Assembly (NCBI GenBank): GCA_002308755.1
Contig: DBVR01000003.1
Location: forward strand, 59,157 to 90,933
DNA length: 31,777 nucleotides
DNA from: Christensenella sp. UBA1259
GTDB lineage: Bacteria > Bacillota > Clostridia > Christensenellales > Borkfalkiaceae
Reading direction: 5' to 3'
In this document: positions 22,273-30,902 of the stretch, in pieces
Position numbering within the stretch: position 1 is the stretch's first letter
Layout: the number at the start of each line of letters is the position of its first letter
Notes under the pieces: model-generated
Told to the model about the DNA's origin: nothing
Seen by the model: the letters and a program-made list of their open reading frames with translations, nothing else
The model's database searches: none
Made by a program: the position numbers and the translations under genes

Positions 22273-22306
22273 AAAACCCCGTCGCGAAACTTCGCGACGG
22301 GGTTTT
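22273..22306 (-). terminator. Terminator of lipoprotein gene A
   Basis: AAAACCCCGTCGCGAA (22273-22288), centre AC, perfect complement to 22306. On the minus strand it is followed by TTTTCTTTTTAATTTC, fitting the end of the lipoprotein transcript just upstream of the degV promoter. Confidence 0.88.
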
Positions 22307-22339
22307 CCCGATTTATATCAATTCTCCAAGGTCCGAGAT

Positions 22340-23524
22340 TTAATTTGTCGCACCTTCATCTGCGGGCTGTTCTGCCGCCATGGGGTTAACGTACCCTTCG
22401 AAAGACGAGGGGAGTTTAACGTCGGCTAAGCCTATTTCAACGTTGGCAGTGCCTTTAACGTTAAGTTCGGCGGTCTTGCCGAAAACTTTCGCCGTAGCGT
22501 TTACGTTTACGTTAAGCGCTATACCGGTTAAGTAACCTTCCGCGTCAAAAGCAACGTAAAGTTCGATGTCGCATTTGTTGAGGGCAAGTTCGCTTACCGG
22601 CGCGTCCGTTCCCAAACTGGAAGTAATGAGTGCCGTTATCGTGGTTTTCGCTTCCGCGGTGGTCGCTAATTTGATCTTAACGCCGTCCGCACCGTTGTCG
22701 ATGTAGAGTTTAAAGCCGTACTGACCGAGAACGGTATTTACGGTGGTTACATCCATTACGGAAAGACTGCCTACCAAACCTTTTATGGTTGCCGAAATCT
22801 CGCTGACGTCTATCTTGGCACTGTAATCGGAACTGCTGATAAGCGCTACAATCATTTCCTGCGGGAAAGCGTATTTGAAGCCTTCTTCCAAAGTCGCGAT
22901 GACGTCTGCCGCTTCTTCGCCTGCGTTCGCCGTGGCAAGCGCTTTAAGTTTGTCGGAAATACCCTTTACGTTACCGTCAACGTAAACGTTGCCGGCGGAA
23001 ACGTAAGCGTTGGCTTTCGCCGTAACGTCTATTTTACCGATATCGGGGATCTGACCTTCGGCATCTTCACCGACTTCGCCTGCTCCGTCCGCACCGTCAG
23101 CTTCGAAAGTATCCGCACCGTCCTGCGCGTTGGCGGTAGCCATAGCGGCAACCACGGTGTCTATGAACTTGTCGTCCATTTTCAGTTTAAGTTCGGCGTT
23201 CGCGGCGGCCGTGATACCTTCAAGACCTTCCTTTTCGGTGTCCACCGCGACGTTCGCGGTTTCGTTTTCGCTTAAGGAAACCGATTTGCCGTCGAATTTA
23301 ACCGACGCTTCGAAATCGGATTTCACGGAAAGACCGAAAGTCGTTTGGTCTTCTTTAACGAGTTTGGGTTCGGACACGACTTCCATAGCCGCAGCATAGG
23401 ATTCCGCATCAGCCTCTTTGTAATCGCCCTTTATGGTGCCGTCCGCACTACCGCCGCAGGCGGAGAGAGCGAATAACATAACCGCTAAACACAAAGAACA
23501 GAATACAGTTAAAAGTTTCTTCAT
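22340..23524 (-). CDS. Lipoprotein A of a tandem paralogous pair, function unknown
   Basis: A 394-residue secreted lipoprotein: signal MKKLLTVFCSLCLAVMLFAL, lipobox LSAC (Cys 23), then GGSADGTIKGDYKEADAESYAAAMEVV. The rest alternates in beta-strand style with many Ala/Val/Lys and paired strands such as LSVKSDFEASVKFDGKSVSL. An acidic Gly/Ala/Asp low-complexity insert (about 140-165) interrupts it, and the protein ends PSSFEGYVNPMAAEQPADEG. The overall layout, many repeated amphipathic strands, suggests a curved beta sheet such as LolA/LppX-like lipoproteins, but I cannot confirm a family. ATG 23524 was chosen because AAGGAG lies eight bases upstream and the signal peptide then starts properly; the longer frame adds 20 residues that read through the promoter. 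A related gene lies directly upstream. Confidence 0.8.
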   Translation of the reverse strand: MKKLLTVFCSLCLAVMLFALSACGGSADGTIKGDYKEADAESYAAAMEVVSEPKLVKEDQTTFGLSVKSDFEASVKFDGKSVSLSENETANVAVDTEKEGLEGITAAANAELKLKMDDKFIDTVVAAMATANAQDGADTFEADGADGAGEVGEDAEGQIPDIGKIDVTAKANAYVSAGNVYVDGNVKGISDKLKALATANAGEEAADVIATLEEGFKYAFPQEMIVALISSSDYSAKIDVSEISATIKGLVGSLSVMDVTTVNTVLGQYGFKLYIDNGADGVKIKLATTAEAKTTITALITSSLGTDAPVSELALNKCDIELYVAFDAEGYLTGIALNVNVNATAKVFGKTAELNVKGTANVEIGLADVKLPSSFEGYVNPMAAEQPADEGATN

Positions 23525-23555
23525 TGTTTTGTCTCCTTTTACAACATTTTTCTTC

Positions 23556-23584
23556 ATTATATTCCCAAAAAATCCATTTGTCAA
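23556..23584 (-). promoter_or_regulatory. Consensus sigma-A promoter of lipoprotein gene A
   Basis: Minus strand: TTGACA (23584-23579), 17 bp, TATAAT (23561-23556). Both boxes are perfect matches, so strong expression is expected. Confidence 0.85.
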
Positions 23585-23638
23585 GCAAAAAAGAGAATTT
23601 GCGGCCGATATAACGATATAATATATTATGCGGTCGGC

Positions 23639-23670
23639 AAAAAAATTCCCCGCGAAGTGTCGCGGGGAAT
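23639..23670 (-). terminator. Terminator of lipoprotein gene B
   Basis: ATTCCCCGCGA (23645-23655), loop AGTG, perfect complement to 23670. On the minus strand it ends in a run of seven Ts. It separates the two lipoprotein genes into different transcripts. Confidence 0.88.
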
Positions 23671-23691
23671 AAAATCCGCTTATTGTTCCGT

Positions 23692-24786
23692 TCAGGAAAC
23701 GAGTGTTTCGTCTGCGGGGGGAACGGTGTCGTTATTCCCCGCGGGATCGACGTAGTCGTCGAAGGACGGAAAATCTATCTTCGGCATGGCAAAGCTTAAA
23801 GTCGCGTTGCCCGAAAGTCTTGCCGTTACGGGCGTTTCTCCCGCCGAAAAGGACAGGGCAATATCTCCGTTTGCCGCTATTTTAACGAGTTTTCCGTACC
23901 CGTCGAAGGAAAGGTACAAAGTAACGTCGAGATTGCTTACCGAAGCCGTTTCGAAAAAGTCTTTCAAGTCGCCCTCTTCTTCGTTCGCCCAAGCCCGTAA
24001 CTTTTCCGCGGTTGTCTCGGAAGTTTTAAGTCTTACGGTAAATCCGTCTTCCTTTTCGTCGATATCGAACCCTATATCGAACAGCGTCGTATAGTCGTTT
24101 ACCGCCTGATAGTCCAAGGTCTTTACCTTTGCTATCGCTTCCGAAATAAAGCCTACCGCGCCCCAAACCGTTTCAAGGGCGGTCTCTTTTACGTCGGTGT
24201 CCGAAAGGCGGTACTTTACGCCGCTTTCTATACCGATTTCGTCAGCGTCGAAACCTTCTTCCTTTAAGAGTTCTTTCTGCCTTTCTGTAAGTCCCGTTAT
24301 TTTTGCGTTAAGGTAGGTTACGGTGTCGTCTAAAAACGCCGAAACGTTGCCCACGGCGTTTATTTCGCCGATATCGGTAGAAGTTTCTTCGCTACTGTTC
24401 CCCGAAAAAAGCCCCGCGATCATACCGACGAAGGCGTCGGGGAAGGTCTCGTCCGCGTGTACCGTAACGTCGCCCGTTAAGGACGCTTTTAAAAGTTCGT
24501 TAAGGTATTGCAGTTTCAACGTTTCCGTTTCGCTTATCCTTGCCGAACTTTCGCCTATTGTTAAGTCTGCGGAAAGGTCCGAAGAAAGCGTGCCGCCGAA
24601 AGCCGTTTCCGACCCCGCGACGGGGTTTTCCCCGTCTATAAGCCCTAATATTCTTTCATAGGACTCTTCGGTAACGGGAACGTAATTGCCGTCTATCGCG
24701 CCGTTTTCTTTATTTTCGCAGCCGTAAAAGGAAACCACCGAAAATAAAGAAAAGGCAATACAAATAAAAATCAAAAATTTTTTCAT
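23692..24786 (-). CDS. Lipoprotein B of a tandem paralogous pair, function unknown
   Basis: A 364-residue lipoprotein: signal MKKFLIFICIAFSLFSVVSF, lipobox YGC (Cys 23), then ENKENGAIDGNYVPVTEESYERIL. Its start, its order of segments and its end (PKIDFPSFDDYVDP) match lipoprotein A: GAIDGNYVPVTEESY versus GTIKGDYKEADAESY, the strand-rich GGTLSSDLSADLTIGESSARIS, and a middle part AIAKVKTLDYQAVNDYTTLFDIGFDI versus SVMDVTTVNTVLGQYGFKL. So they are diverged duplicates. Similarity is concentrated at both ends and in the region before the last strands. GGGAG precedes the ATG. No clear promoter was seen upstream. The role may be in cell envelope binding or sensing, but this is not shown. Confidence 0.8.
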   Translation of the reverse strand: MKKFLIFICIAFSLFSVVSFYGCENKENGAIDGNYVPVTEESYERILGLIDGENPVAGSETAFGGTLSSDLSADLTIGESSARISETETLKLQYLNELLKASLTGDVTVHADETFPDAFVGMIAGLFSGNSSEETSTDIGEINAVGNVSAFLDDTVTYLNAKITGLTERQKELLKEEGFDADEIGIESGVKYRLSDTDVKETALETVWGAVGFISEAIAKVKTLDYQAVNDYTTLFDIGFDIDEKEDGFTVRLKTSETTAEKLRAWANEEEGDLKDFFETASVSNLDVTLYLSFDGYGKLVKIAANGDIALSFSAGETPVTARLSGNATLSFAMPKIDFPSFDDYVDPAGNNDTVPPADETLVS

Positions 24787-24867
24787 ATTTTTTCTCCCGA
24801 AATTAAGTTTTCGCCGAAAGAAAATAATTATGCGCGTTAAAAGCGATTTTATGTTGCCGACTTTTCG

Positions 24868-24888
24868 CCGCGCTTAAATTCCGCGCGG
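24868..24888. repeat. Short GC-rich inverted repeat between lipoprotein B and ftsK
   Basis: CCGCGC (24868-24873) and GCGCGG (24883-24888) around an AT-rich nine-base centre, followed by TTTTAAAT on the plus strand. It is a possible weak hairpin or a protein binding site. The rest of this divergent spacer holds only the ftsK promoter. Confidence 0.4.
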
Positions 24889-24921
24889 TTTTAAATGTTT
24901 AAAAATAACTTTAAAAAACTA

Positions 24922-24950
24922 TTGTAAATTTTCGGGAATTTTGCTATAAT
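24922..24950 (+). promoter_or_regulatory. Sigma-A promoter of the ftsK-rimO-pgsA-cinA run
   Basis: TTGTAA at 24922-24927, 17 bp, consensus TATAAT at 24945-24950 with an extended -10 TG (24942-24943). It lies about 30 bases before the TTG start of ftsK. No other promoter was seen until recA. Confidence 0.7.
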
Positions 24951-24979
24951 TTACATACTGGAAATTTTCGAGGTTTATT

Positions 24980-27829
24980 TTGAACGGACAGAGAAAAAAC
25001 GACAGAACCGATAAAAAACAAACTGTTTTCACCAAAGAAACGTTCGGCGTGGTCACCGTACTGTTTTCTACGCTGTGCCTTATATGCCTTATAACGGGCG
25101 ATAAAGTGTTTTCCGTACCCGGAAAAGCAGTAGCCGCCTTCCTTGCGGGGATGTTCGGCTGGTTTTCCTATGCGGTAACGATTTTCCTTATCGCCGTGGG
25201 CGTCGTGCTTATAACGGGCAAAAAACCTGAACTTACGGCGAAAAGAAAGGCGTTTATCTGGGGAATAACGGTATGCGTTATCCTGTTTGCCCACGTTTTA
25301 AGTATGGGCGGCGGGTATTCTTCTTACGGCGAATATCTTAAAGAATCCTATAACCGCGGTGCGGAAGGCGTGCTTTCCGCTTCGGCGGGCGGGGTAACCG
25401 CGGGACTCGTGGGATATGTTTTATTTAAACTCCTTACCGTCGTCGGCAGTTGCGTCGTGCTGGGAACGGCAGCCGCAACGCTTGCCTATTTCCTTATAGC
25501 GGGCATAGTAAAAGAAAACCGCAAGGTAAAGCCCGATCCCGAACTGTTCAGGAGTTCTTTCGTTAAAGAAGAACTGCCCGAAAACGTTACCGTACAGGGC
25601 GAAAGGGAATACCCCGTGCCCGACGCCGTTCCCGCGGCGAGACCGTCGCAGAAACTTTTCGTAGCCGATTTTTCTGGATTCGATTTCAAGACGAGAAAGG
25701 AACTGAAAGCGGAAAAAGCGGAAGAAACGGCGGAAAAGCCGAGGGAAGTTCCGTCCTATTCCGACGAATACAGCGAAGAAATGCGCAAAAAGATAGCGTA
25801 TATAAAGACGCCGGCAAAGATAGACCTTTCGGATATGAGAAAGGCGGAGCCCGTAGTTAAGCGCGAAGAAGAAGGCACGAGAGTTTCGGAAGTCATACCG
25901 AAACGCGCCGAAGAAACTTCTATTCCCATGATAGAGCACGACGAGACGGAAACGCTTTTTGCGGACGGCGCGAGATTGCGCGCCGAAGAGTTCGGCAGGC
26001 GTTACGCATCCGAACCCGCCGAAGAAAATAATGCGGAGCCCGAAGAAACGCCGATAGAAGAAGAGATACCGGAAATTACCGAAGAATACGCTCCAGAAAC
26101 CGAAGAAACGCTGACAGAAGAAGAGATCGCGCCCCCGCCGCCCTCTCGGCAGGAAAACGCCGAAAGCGGCAGGTTAAGGTTCGGTTTCGGAAAGGAAGAA
26201 GAGCCGCCGGCGTATATAAGCAGGGCGGAAAAGGACGACAACGTAGGGCGCAGGATACGGTTTACCGCCCCGAAGGAAGAACCCGAAGAAGAACCGAAAA
26301 AGGAAGAAAAACCGCCCGTTCCCATAAACAGGGAATATTTCCGTCCGCCTCTCGACCTTCTGGAAGATTATCCGCCGCCCGCCGACGCGCCGAGAGAGAA
26401 CCACGAAGAGCGTATGGAAATAATACGCAGGACTTTGGAAGAATTCCATATAAACGCCGAACCCAAGAGTTTCATACAGGGTCCGACCATAACCCGTTAC
26501 GAGATAAATATGCCGCAGGGCATTTCGGTAAGAAAGGTTTTAGCGTACGACGACGACTTGAAAATGCGTCTTTCTTCCCGCGACGGGGTAAGGATACAGG
26601 CGCCTATCCCCGGTAAAGATCTGGTCGGGATAGAAGTCGCCAACAACTGCAAGACCACCGTCGGCTTAAAGGAAATAATGCGCGACGCGGCGAAAGAACC
26701 CGCAAAACAGGGGTCTTTGAACTTCGCCGTGGGAAAAGATATCGTAGGAAAGTCTTTCGTGGACGACCTTGCCAAAGCGTCGCATTTTCTCGTTGCCGGC
26801 GCGACGGGGTCGGGAAAGAGCGTCGCCCTTAACGTGCTTATAATAAGCATCATAATGCGTTACAGTCCCGAAGACGTGCGGTTTATACTGATAGATCCCA
26901 AGCGCGTGGGATTCAGGGCGTACGAGCACCTGCCCCACCTTATGATAGACGAAATAATAACCGAACCGCAGAAAGCGATAGCCGTTCTGCAATGGGCGCA
27001 CGACGAAATGGAACGCCGCTACCAACTCTTCGAGAACTGCGACAGTGCGGACGGGGTGGTAAGCGACATAGCGGCGTACAATAAACGGATAGCGTCGGAC
27101 ACCGTGCCGAAACTTCCGAGAATACTCGTCGTCGTGGACGAACTTGCAGACCTTATGGAAAGCGTTAAAAAAGATCTCGACGCAAAGATCCGCGCGCTCG
27201 CGGCGAAAGCCCGCGCTGCGGGACTTCACCTTATACTCGCAACGCAAAGGCCGTCGGTGGACGTTATCACGGGCACGATAAAGGCGAACCTGCCTTCCCG
27301 TATGGCACTTAAAGTCATGAGTCATCAGGACTCGGCGACGATTCTCGGCGGCGCGGGTGCGGAAAAACTTCTCGGCAACGGCGATATGCTGTACAAGAAC
27401 GCCACCATGCCCGAGTGCGAAAGGTATCAGGGCGCGTGGATAAGCGACAGGGAAATAAACAATATCGTAAACTACGTGCGCGACAAGAACGCCGCGTATT
27501 TCAACGACGACTTGCAGGAATATCTCGATAAGGCGATGCGCCCCAAACAGGAAGAAATGCCCGCCGATACCGACGTTTCGGGCGGCAACGGCATAGAGAT
27601 AAACGACTTTTTCCTAAAAGCCCTGTGGCACGCCGTCAACGCGGGTTCGATATCCATTTCGCAGCTGCAAAGAAGATTCCAGATAGGCTTTACGAGAGCG
27701 GGCGGGATATTCGACAAGATGGAAAGAATGGGCTATATAGCGGGCAACGAAGGACAGAAAACGAGAAGGGTACTGCTGACGAAAGAACAGTTCGAGCAGG
27801 AATTCGGTTCCATGCCCGACGATTATTGA
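24980..27829 (+). CDS. ftsK: DNA translocase FtsK/SpoIIIE
   Basis: A septal DNA pump that moves chromosome ends through the closing division site. The product has 949 residues. Four membrane segments lie in the first 170 residues (from VVTVLFSTLCLICLITG to VLGTAAATLAYFLIAGIV). A long, Glu/Pro-rich acidic linker (about 200-455, with PEETPIEEEIPEITEEYAPE) follows, and then the motor: Walker A GATGSGKSVALN (about 607-618), Walker B ILVVVDELADLM (about 714-725) and ATQRPSVDVITGTIKANLPSR. The C-terminal gamma winged helix (FFLKALWHAVNAGSISISQLQRRFQIGFTRAG) reads the polar DNA sequence. It is longer than usual because of the linker. TTG at 24980 with AGG upstream is the best start I see. FtsK versus SpoIIIE use cannot be separated here. 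Confidence 0.94.
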   Translation: MNGQRKNDRTDKKQTVFTKETFGVVTVLFSTLCLICLITGDKVFSVPGKAVAAFLAGMFGWFSYAVTIFLIAVGVVLITGKKPELTAKRKAFIWGITVCVILFAHVLSMGGGYSSYGEYLKESYNRGAEGVLSASAGGVTAGLVGYVLFKLLTVVGSCVVLGTAAATLAYFLIAGIVKENRKVKPDPELFRSSFVKEELPENVTVQGEREYPVPDAVPAARPSQKLFVADFSGFDFKTRKELKAEKAEETAEKPREVPSYSDEYSEEMRKKIAYIKTPAKIDLSDMRKAEPVVKREEEGTRVSEVIPKRAEETSIPMIEHDETETLFADGARLRAEEFGRRYASEPAEENNAEPEETPIEEEIPEITEEYAPETEETLTEEEIAPPPPSRQENAESGRLRFGFGKEEEPPAYISRAEKDDNVGRRIRFTAPKEEPEEEPKKEEKPPVPINREYFRPPLDLLEDYPPPADAPRENHEERMEIIRRTLEEFHINAEPKSFIQGPTITRYEINMPQGISVRKVLAYDDDLKMRLSSRDGVRIQAPIPGKDLVGIEVANNCKTTVGLKEIMRDAAKEPAKQGSLNFAVGKDIVGKSFVDDLAKASHFLVAGATGSGKSVALNVLIISIIMRYSPEDVRFILIDPKRVGFRAYEHLPHLMIDEIITEPQKAIAVLQWAHDEMERRYQLFENCDSADGVVSDIAAYNKRIASDTVPKLPRILVVVDELADLMESVKKDLDAKIRALAAKARAAGLHLILATQRPSVDVITGTIKANLPSRMALKVMSHQDSATILGGAGAEKLLGNGDMLYKNATMPECERYQGAWISDREINNIVNYVRDKNAAYFNDDLQEYLDKAMRPKQEEMPADTDVSGGNGIEINDFFLKALWHAVNAGSISISQLQRRFQIGFTRAGGIFDKMERMGYIAGNEGQKTRRVLLTKEQFEQEFGSMPDDY

Positions 27830-27835
27830 TAAACG

Positions 27836-29152
27836 ATGGATAGGATCAGAGTAGGCGTCGTATCTTTGGGTTGCGACAAAAACCGCGTGGACACCGAAAA
27901 GATGCTGGCGAAAATAGAAGAAAAGTATTGCCTTACGGCGGATATCGGCAAAGCCGACGTCGCGGTGATAAACACCTGCGCCTTTTTACGGGCGGCGCGG
28001 GAAGAAGCGATAGAAGAGATACTTTCGGCGGCTAAACTTAAAAAAGGCGGACGCCTTAAAAAGATAATAGTAACGGGGTGTCTGCCGCAGAAATATTCTT
28101 CGGAACTTTTCGGCGAGTTAAAGGAAGCGGACGCATTTTTGGGCGTTTCCGACTACGACAGGATAAACGACGTCATCGACGGGCTTTTTAAAGACGGCGA
28201 GAGAATAAACGCCGTGGGAACGGCTTGCGGCGAAGTTCTGACGCATAGAAAACTTACAACTTCCGGCTACGCCTACCTTAAAATAGCCGACGGGTGTTCG
28301 AATCACTGTACCTACTGCCTTATTCCCAAGATACGCGGTCCGTACCGCTCGGTACCGACCGAGACGCTTATGGAAGAAGTAAAGGAAATGGGGGACGTCG
28401 GCGAACTTATTCTCGTGGCGCAGGATACCGCCCGTTACGGGCGGGATCTAAACCCCAAGACTTCTCTTGCGGAACTTATAAGGAAACTTTCCGCGTTAAA
28501 GGAAGTGCGGGGCATAAGGCTTTTGTACTGCTATCCCGAAAATATAACGGAAGAACTGATAAACGAATTCAGGTGTAATCCGAAACTGATAAAGTATATA
28601 GACATGCCGTTGCAACACGCCGACGACGGGATACTTAAACTTATGAACCGTAAGGGCACGGGCGAAGAGTATTTAAGGCTTATCGAACGGCTTAAAAGGG
28701 AGATACCGGGTATCGCCGTGCGTTCTACCTTTATAGCGGGATTTCCCACCGAAACGGAAGAAAGTTTTAACGTGCTTTTAGAGTTTATAAAGAAAGCGAA
28801 ACTTTTCAACGCGGGGTTCTTTAAGTACAGCAGGGAAGAAGAGACCGCGGCGTACGACCTTCCCGAACAGGTAAAGGAAAGCGTTAAAACGAAAAGACTT
28901 AAAAAACTTTACGCGGCGCAGAGAAAAGTCGTAAGCGGGATAGGCAAAACTCTCGTCGGCAGGATATTCAAAGTCGCGGCGGAAGGGTTCGACGACGACA
29001 GGATATGCTATTTCGGCAGGGCGTATTTTAACGCGCCCGACGTGGACGGAAAGGTTTATTTCTTTTCGGACAAAGAAGTTGAAAACGGCAAATTTTACGA
29101 CGTTAAGATAATACAGGCGGTAGGTTACGACCTGATAGGTGAAAGAATATGA
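27836..29152 (+). CDS. rimO: Ribosomal protein S12 methylthiotransferase RimO
   Basis: A radical SAM enzyme that adds a methylthio group to Asp of ribosomal protein uS12. The 438-residue product has the N-terminal UPF0004 domain with three cluster cysteines (SLGCDKNRVDTEKML, INTCAFLRAAREEAIEE, VTGCLPQKY), the radical SAM motif CSNHCTYCLIPKIRG, PLQHADDGILKLMNRKGT and a C-terminal TRAM domain. The LGCDKN and CAFLR wording is typical of RimO rather than MiaB. It starts six bases after the ftsK stop with almost no ribosome binding site, so its translation is probably coupled to that of ftsK. It overlaps pgsA by four bases. Confidence 0.95.
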   Translation: MDRIRVGVVSLGCDKNRVDTEKMLAKIEEKYCLTADIGKADVAVINTCAFLRAAREEAIEEILSAAKLKKGGRLKKIIVTGCLPQKYSSELFGELKEADAFLGVSDYDRINDVIDGLFKDGERINAVGTACGEVLTHRKLTTSGYAYLKIADGCSNHCTYCLIPKIRGPYRSVPTETLMEEVKEMGDVGELILVAQDTARYGRDLNPKTSLAELIRKLSALKEVRGIRLLYCYPENITEELINEFRCNPKLIKYIDMPLQHADDGILKLMNRKGTGEEYLRLIERLKREIPGIAVRSTFIAGFPTETEESFNVLLEFIKKAKLFNAGFFKYSREEETAAYDLPEQVKESVKTKRLKKLYAAQRKVVSGIGKTLVGRIFKVAAEGFDDDRICYFGRAYFNAPDVDGKVYFFSDKEVENGKFYDVKIIQAVGYDLIGERI

Positions 29153-29727
29153 ATTTACCAAATAAACTCACGGTTCTGAGAATAATTTTCATCCCGCTTT
29201 TCGTGGCGGCGTACTTTCTTCCCGTTCTGCCCTTTAACTACCTTATCGCCGCCGTTATATTCGCGCTTGCGGCGTTCACCGACTTTCTCGACGGATTTAT
29301 AGCGCGAAAATACGATATGGTAACCGATCTCGGCAAGTTTTTAGACCCCATAGCCGATAAAGTTCTGGTGTCTTCCGCCCTTATCATAATGCTGGTTACC
29401 CCGAAAGGCGGGGCGGAGATCCTGCCCTGGTACGGGGCGATAGCCGTGGCGGTGATACTCGCAAGGGAACTTATAGTTTCCGGCTTCCGTATGGTGGCGG
29501 CGGGCAAGAACAAGGTGCTTGCGGCGGACAAGGCGGGAAAGATAAAGACGGTGTTTCAGGATATTTCCGTGCTGGTTTTATTGACGGGCGCGCAGTTTCA
29601 GGCGGGACTTTACACACCCGTGAATATCGCGGGACTGTGTCTTTTCTTCATCGCCGTCGCGCTTACGGTATTTTCGGGCGCGGAGTGCATTATAAAGAAC
29701 GCGGGAGTCTTAAAGGAAGATAAATGA
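29149..29727 (+). CDS. pgsA: CDP-diacylglycerol--glycerol-3-phosphate 3-phosphatidyltransferase
   Basis: It makes phosphatidylglycerol phosphate, the first committed step to phosphatidylglycerol and cardiolipin, in the membrane. The 192-residue protein starts NLPNKLTVLRIIFIPLFV and has the CDP-alcohol phosphotransferase motif D-G-x2-A-R-x8-G-x3-D-x3-D in FLDGFIARKYDMVTDLGKF and LDPIADK. About five hydrophobic segments are present. Overlapping ATGA junctions on both sides (rimO before, cinA after) point to one message. Confidence 0.95.
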   Translation: MNLPNKLTVLRIIFIPLFVAAYFLPVLPFNYLIAAVIFALAAFTDFLDGFIARKYDMVTDLGKFLDPIADKVLVSSALIIMLVTPKGGAEILPWYGAIAVAVILARELIVSGFRMVAAGKNKVLAADKAGKIKTVFQDISVLVLLTGAQFQAGLYTPVNIAGLCLFFIAVALTVFSGAECIIKNAGVLKEDK

Positions 29728-30896
29728 AGACTGCGCTTATTCTGTTTTCCGATAAAAACCTTGCGGCGGGGAAAATCGCCGACGGGATAGCCGAAACGCT
29801 ATTTCACGCGGGTCTTTCTCTCGATTTTACGGAAATACTTTCGCCTACCGACGATCTGGGGTTCAAACACTCTTTCGAAAGGTTCCGCGACACGGCGGAC
29901 AACCTTATCGTCGCCGACGGCGCGGAAAGGAGCGTGGGCATAAAGGGGATAATAGCCGATATTTCCGACAGTCCGCTTTTCGAGAACGAAACGGCGAAAA
30001 GCATCTGCGAAGAAAACGGCGGCAGCGACGAATATTTTTACGTTATGCCCATAAATTCCACTCCTATCCCCAACAGAAAAGGGGCGTATCAGGGGTTTAT
30101 GACGGAAGATCCCGAATTTACTCTCGCCGTTTTGCCGCCCGAAAGCGACGGTCTTAAAGACACTCTCGAAACGGTGGTAGTACCTTACCTTGCAGAAAAG
30201 GCGGGCACGGCGGGAAAAGTTGCCTGTTTCGGGTGTTTCGGCGGAAAAAAAGAGATAGAAACGGCGTTAAGTTCCTGCGCGGGGGATTTCGTTTACGAAC
30301 TTAAAGAAAAAGACGGCGACGTAACGGTGGCGGCGGTCTTTAAGAAAGACAAAAAAGAGTGCAGGGACGAAATAAGGGAGATAGCCGAAAAACTTTCGGA
30401 GTTTACCTACGCCGATTCGGGGATAACCCTTTCGGAAACGCTTTTCACGCTGCTTAAAATCAACTCTCTGAAAATTTCCGTGGCGGAATCGTTTACGGCG
30501 GGAAGGATCGCGGCTAAAATAGTGGAAAACGCAGGCGCGTCTTCGGTGTTTACCGAAGGGATAGCGTGTTATTCCGACGTAAGCAAGGTGGGTAGACTCG
30601 GCGTTAAAGCGGAAGACATAGTAAACAACGGCGCGGTATCGTCGGTCGTCGCCTACCAGATGGCGGCGGGGCTGTTAAAGAGCGGAAACTGCGATATCGC
30701 CGTCGCGACGACGGGGCTTTCCGGCCCCGACGGAGACGGTTCGGGAAAGCCCGTCGGGTTATGTTATATAGCCGTAGGCACGAAAGACGGGGTACATACC
30801 TATAAAATGAACTTAAAAGGCGACAGAGAAAAGATAACCGCGACTGCGGTCAACGCGGCGCTGTTTCTCGCCGTTAAAAATATCAGAAGGAGATAA
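29724..30896 (+). CDS. cinA: CinA-family protein: degenerate N-terminal domain, recognisable PncC amidase domain
   Basis: CinA normally joins a molybdopterin-binding-fold N-terminal domain (ADP-ribose pyrophosphatase type) to a nicotinamide mononucleotide deamidase (PncC). The 390-residue product keeps the order, but the N-terminal half (1-220) lacks the usual EIIAVGTELLLGQ and GGLGPTxDD motifs and retains only faint matches: PIPNRKGAYQGFMTEDPEF and LAVLPPESDGLKDTL. From about 228 the PncC domain is clear: SVAESFTAGRIAAKIVENAG (usual AESCTGG, here Phe for Cys and Ala for Gly), FTEGIACYSDVSKVGRLGV, NNGAVSSVVAYQMAAG, VATTGLSGPDGDG and KPVGLCYIAVG. So the deamidase is probably active and the N-terminal domain probably is not. 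It lies between pgsA and recA, the standard Bacillota position. Confidence 0.85.
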   Translation: MKTALILFSDKNLAAGKIADGIAETLFHAGLSLDFTEILSPTDDLGFKHSFERFRDTADNLIVADGAERSVGIKGIIADISDSPLFENETAKSICEENGGSDEYFYVMPINSTPIPNRKGAYQGFMTEDPEFTLAVLPPESDGLKDTLETVVVPYLAEKAGTAGKVACFGCFGGKKEIETALSSCAGDFVYELKEKDGDVTVAAVFKKDKKECRDEIREIAEKLSEFTYADSGITLSETLFTLLKINSLKISVAESFTAGRIAAKIVENAGASSVFTEGIACYSDVSKVGRLGVKAEDIVNNGAVSSVVAYQMAAGLLKSGNCDIAVATTGLSGPDGDGSGKPVGLCYIAVGTKDGVHTYKMNLKGDREKITATAVNAALFLAVKNIRRR

Positions 30897-30902
30897 CTTT
30901 AT

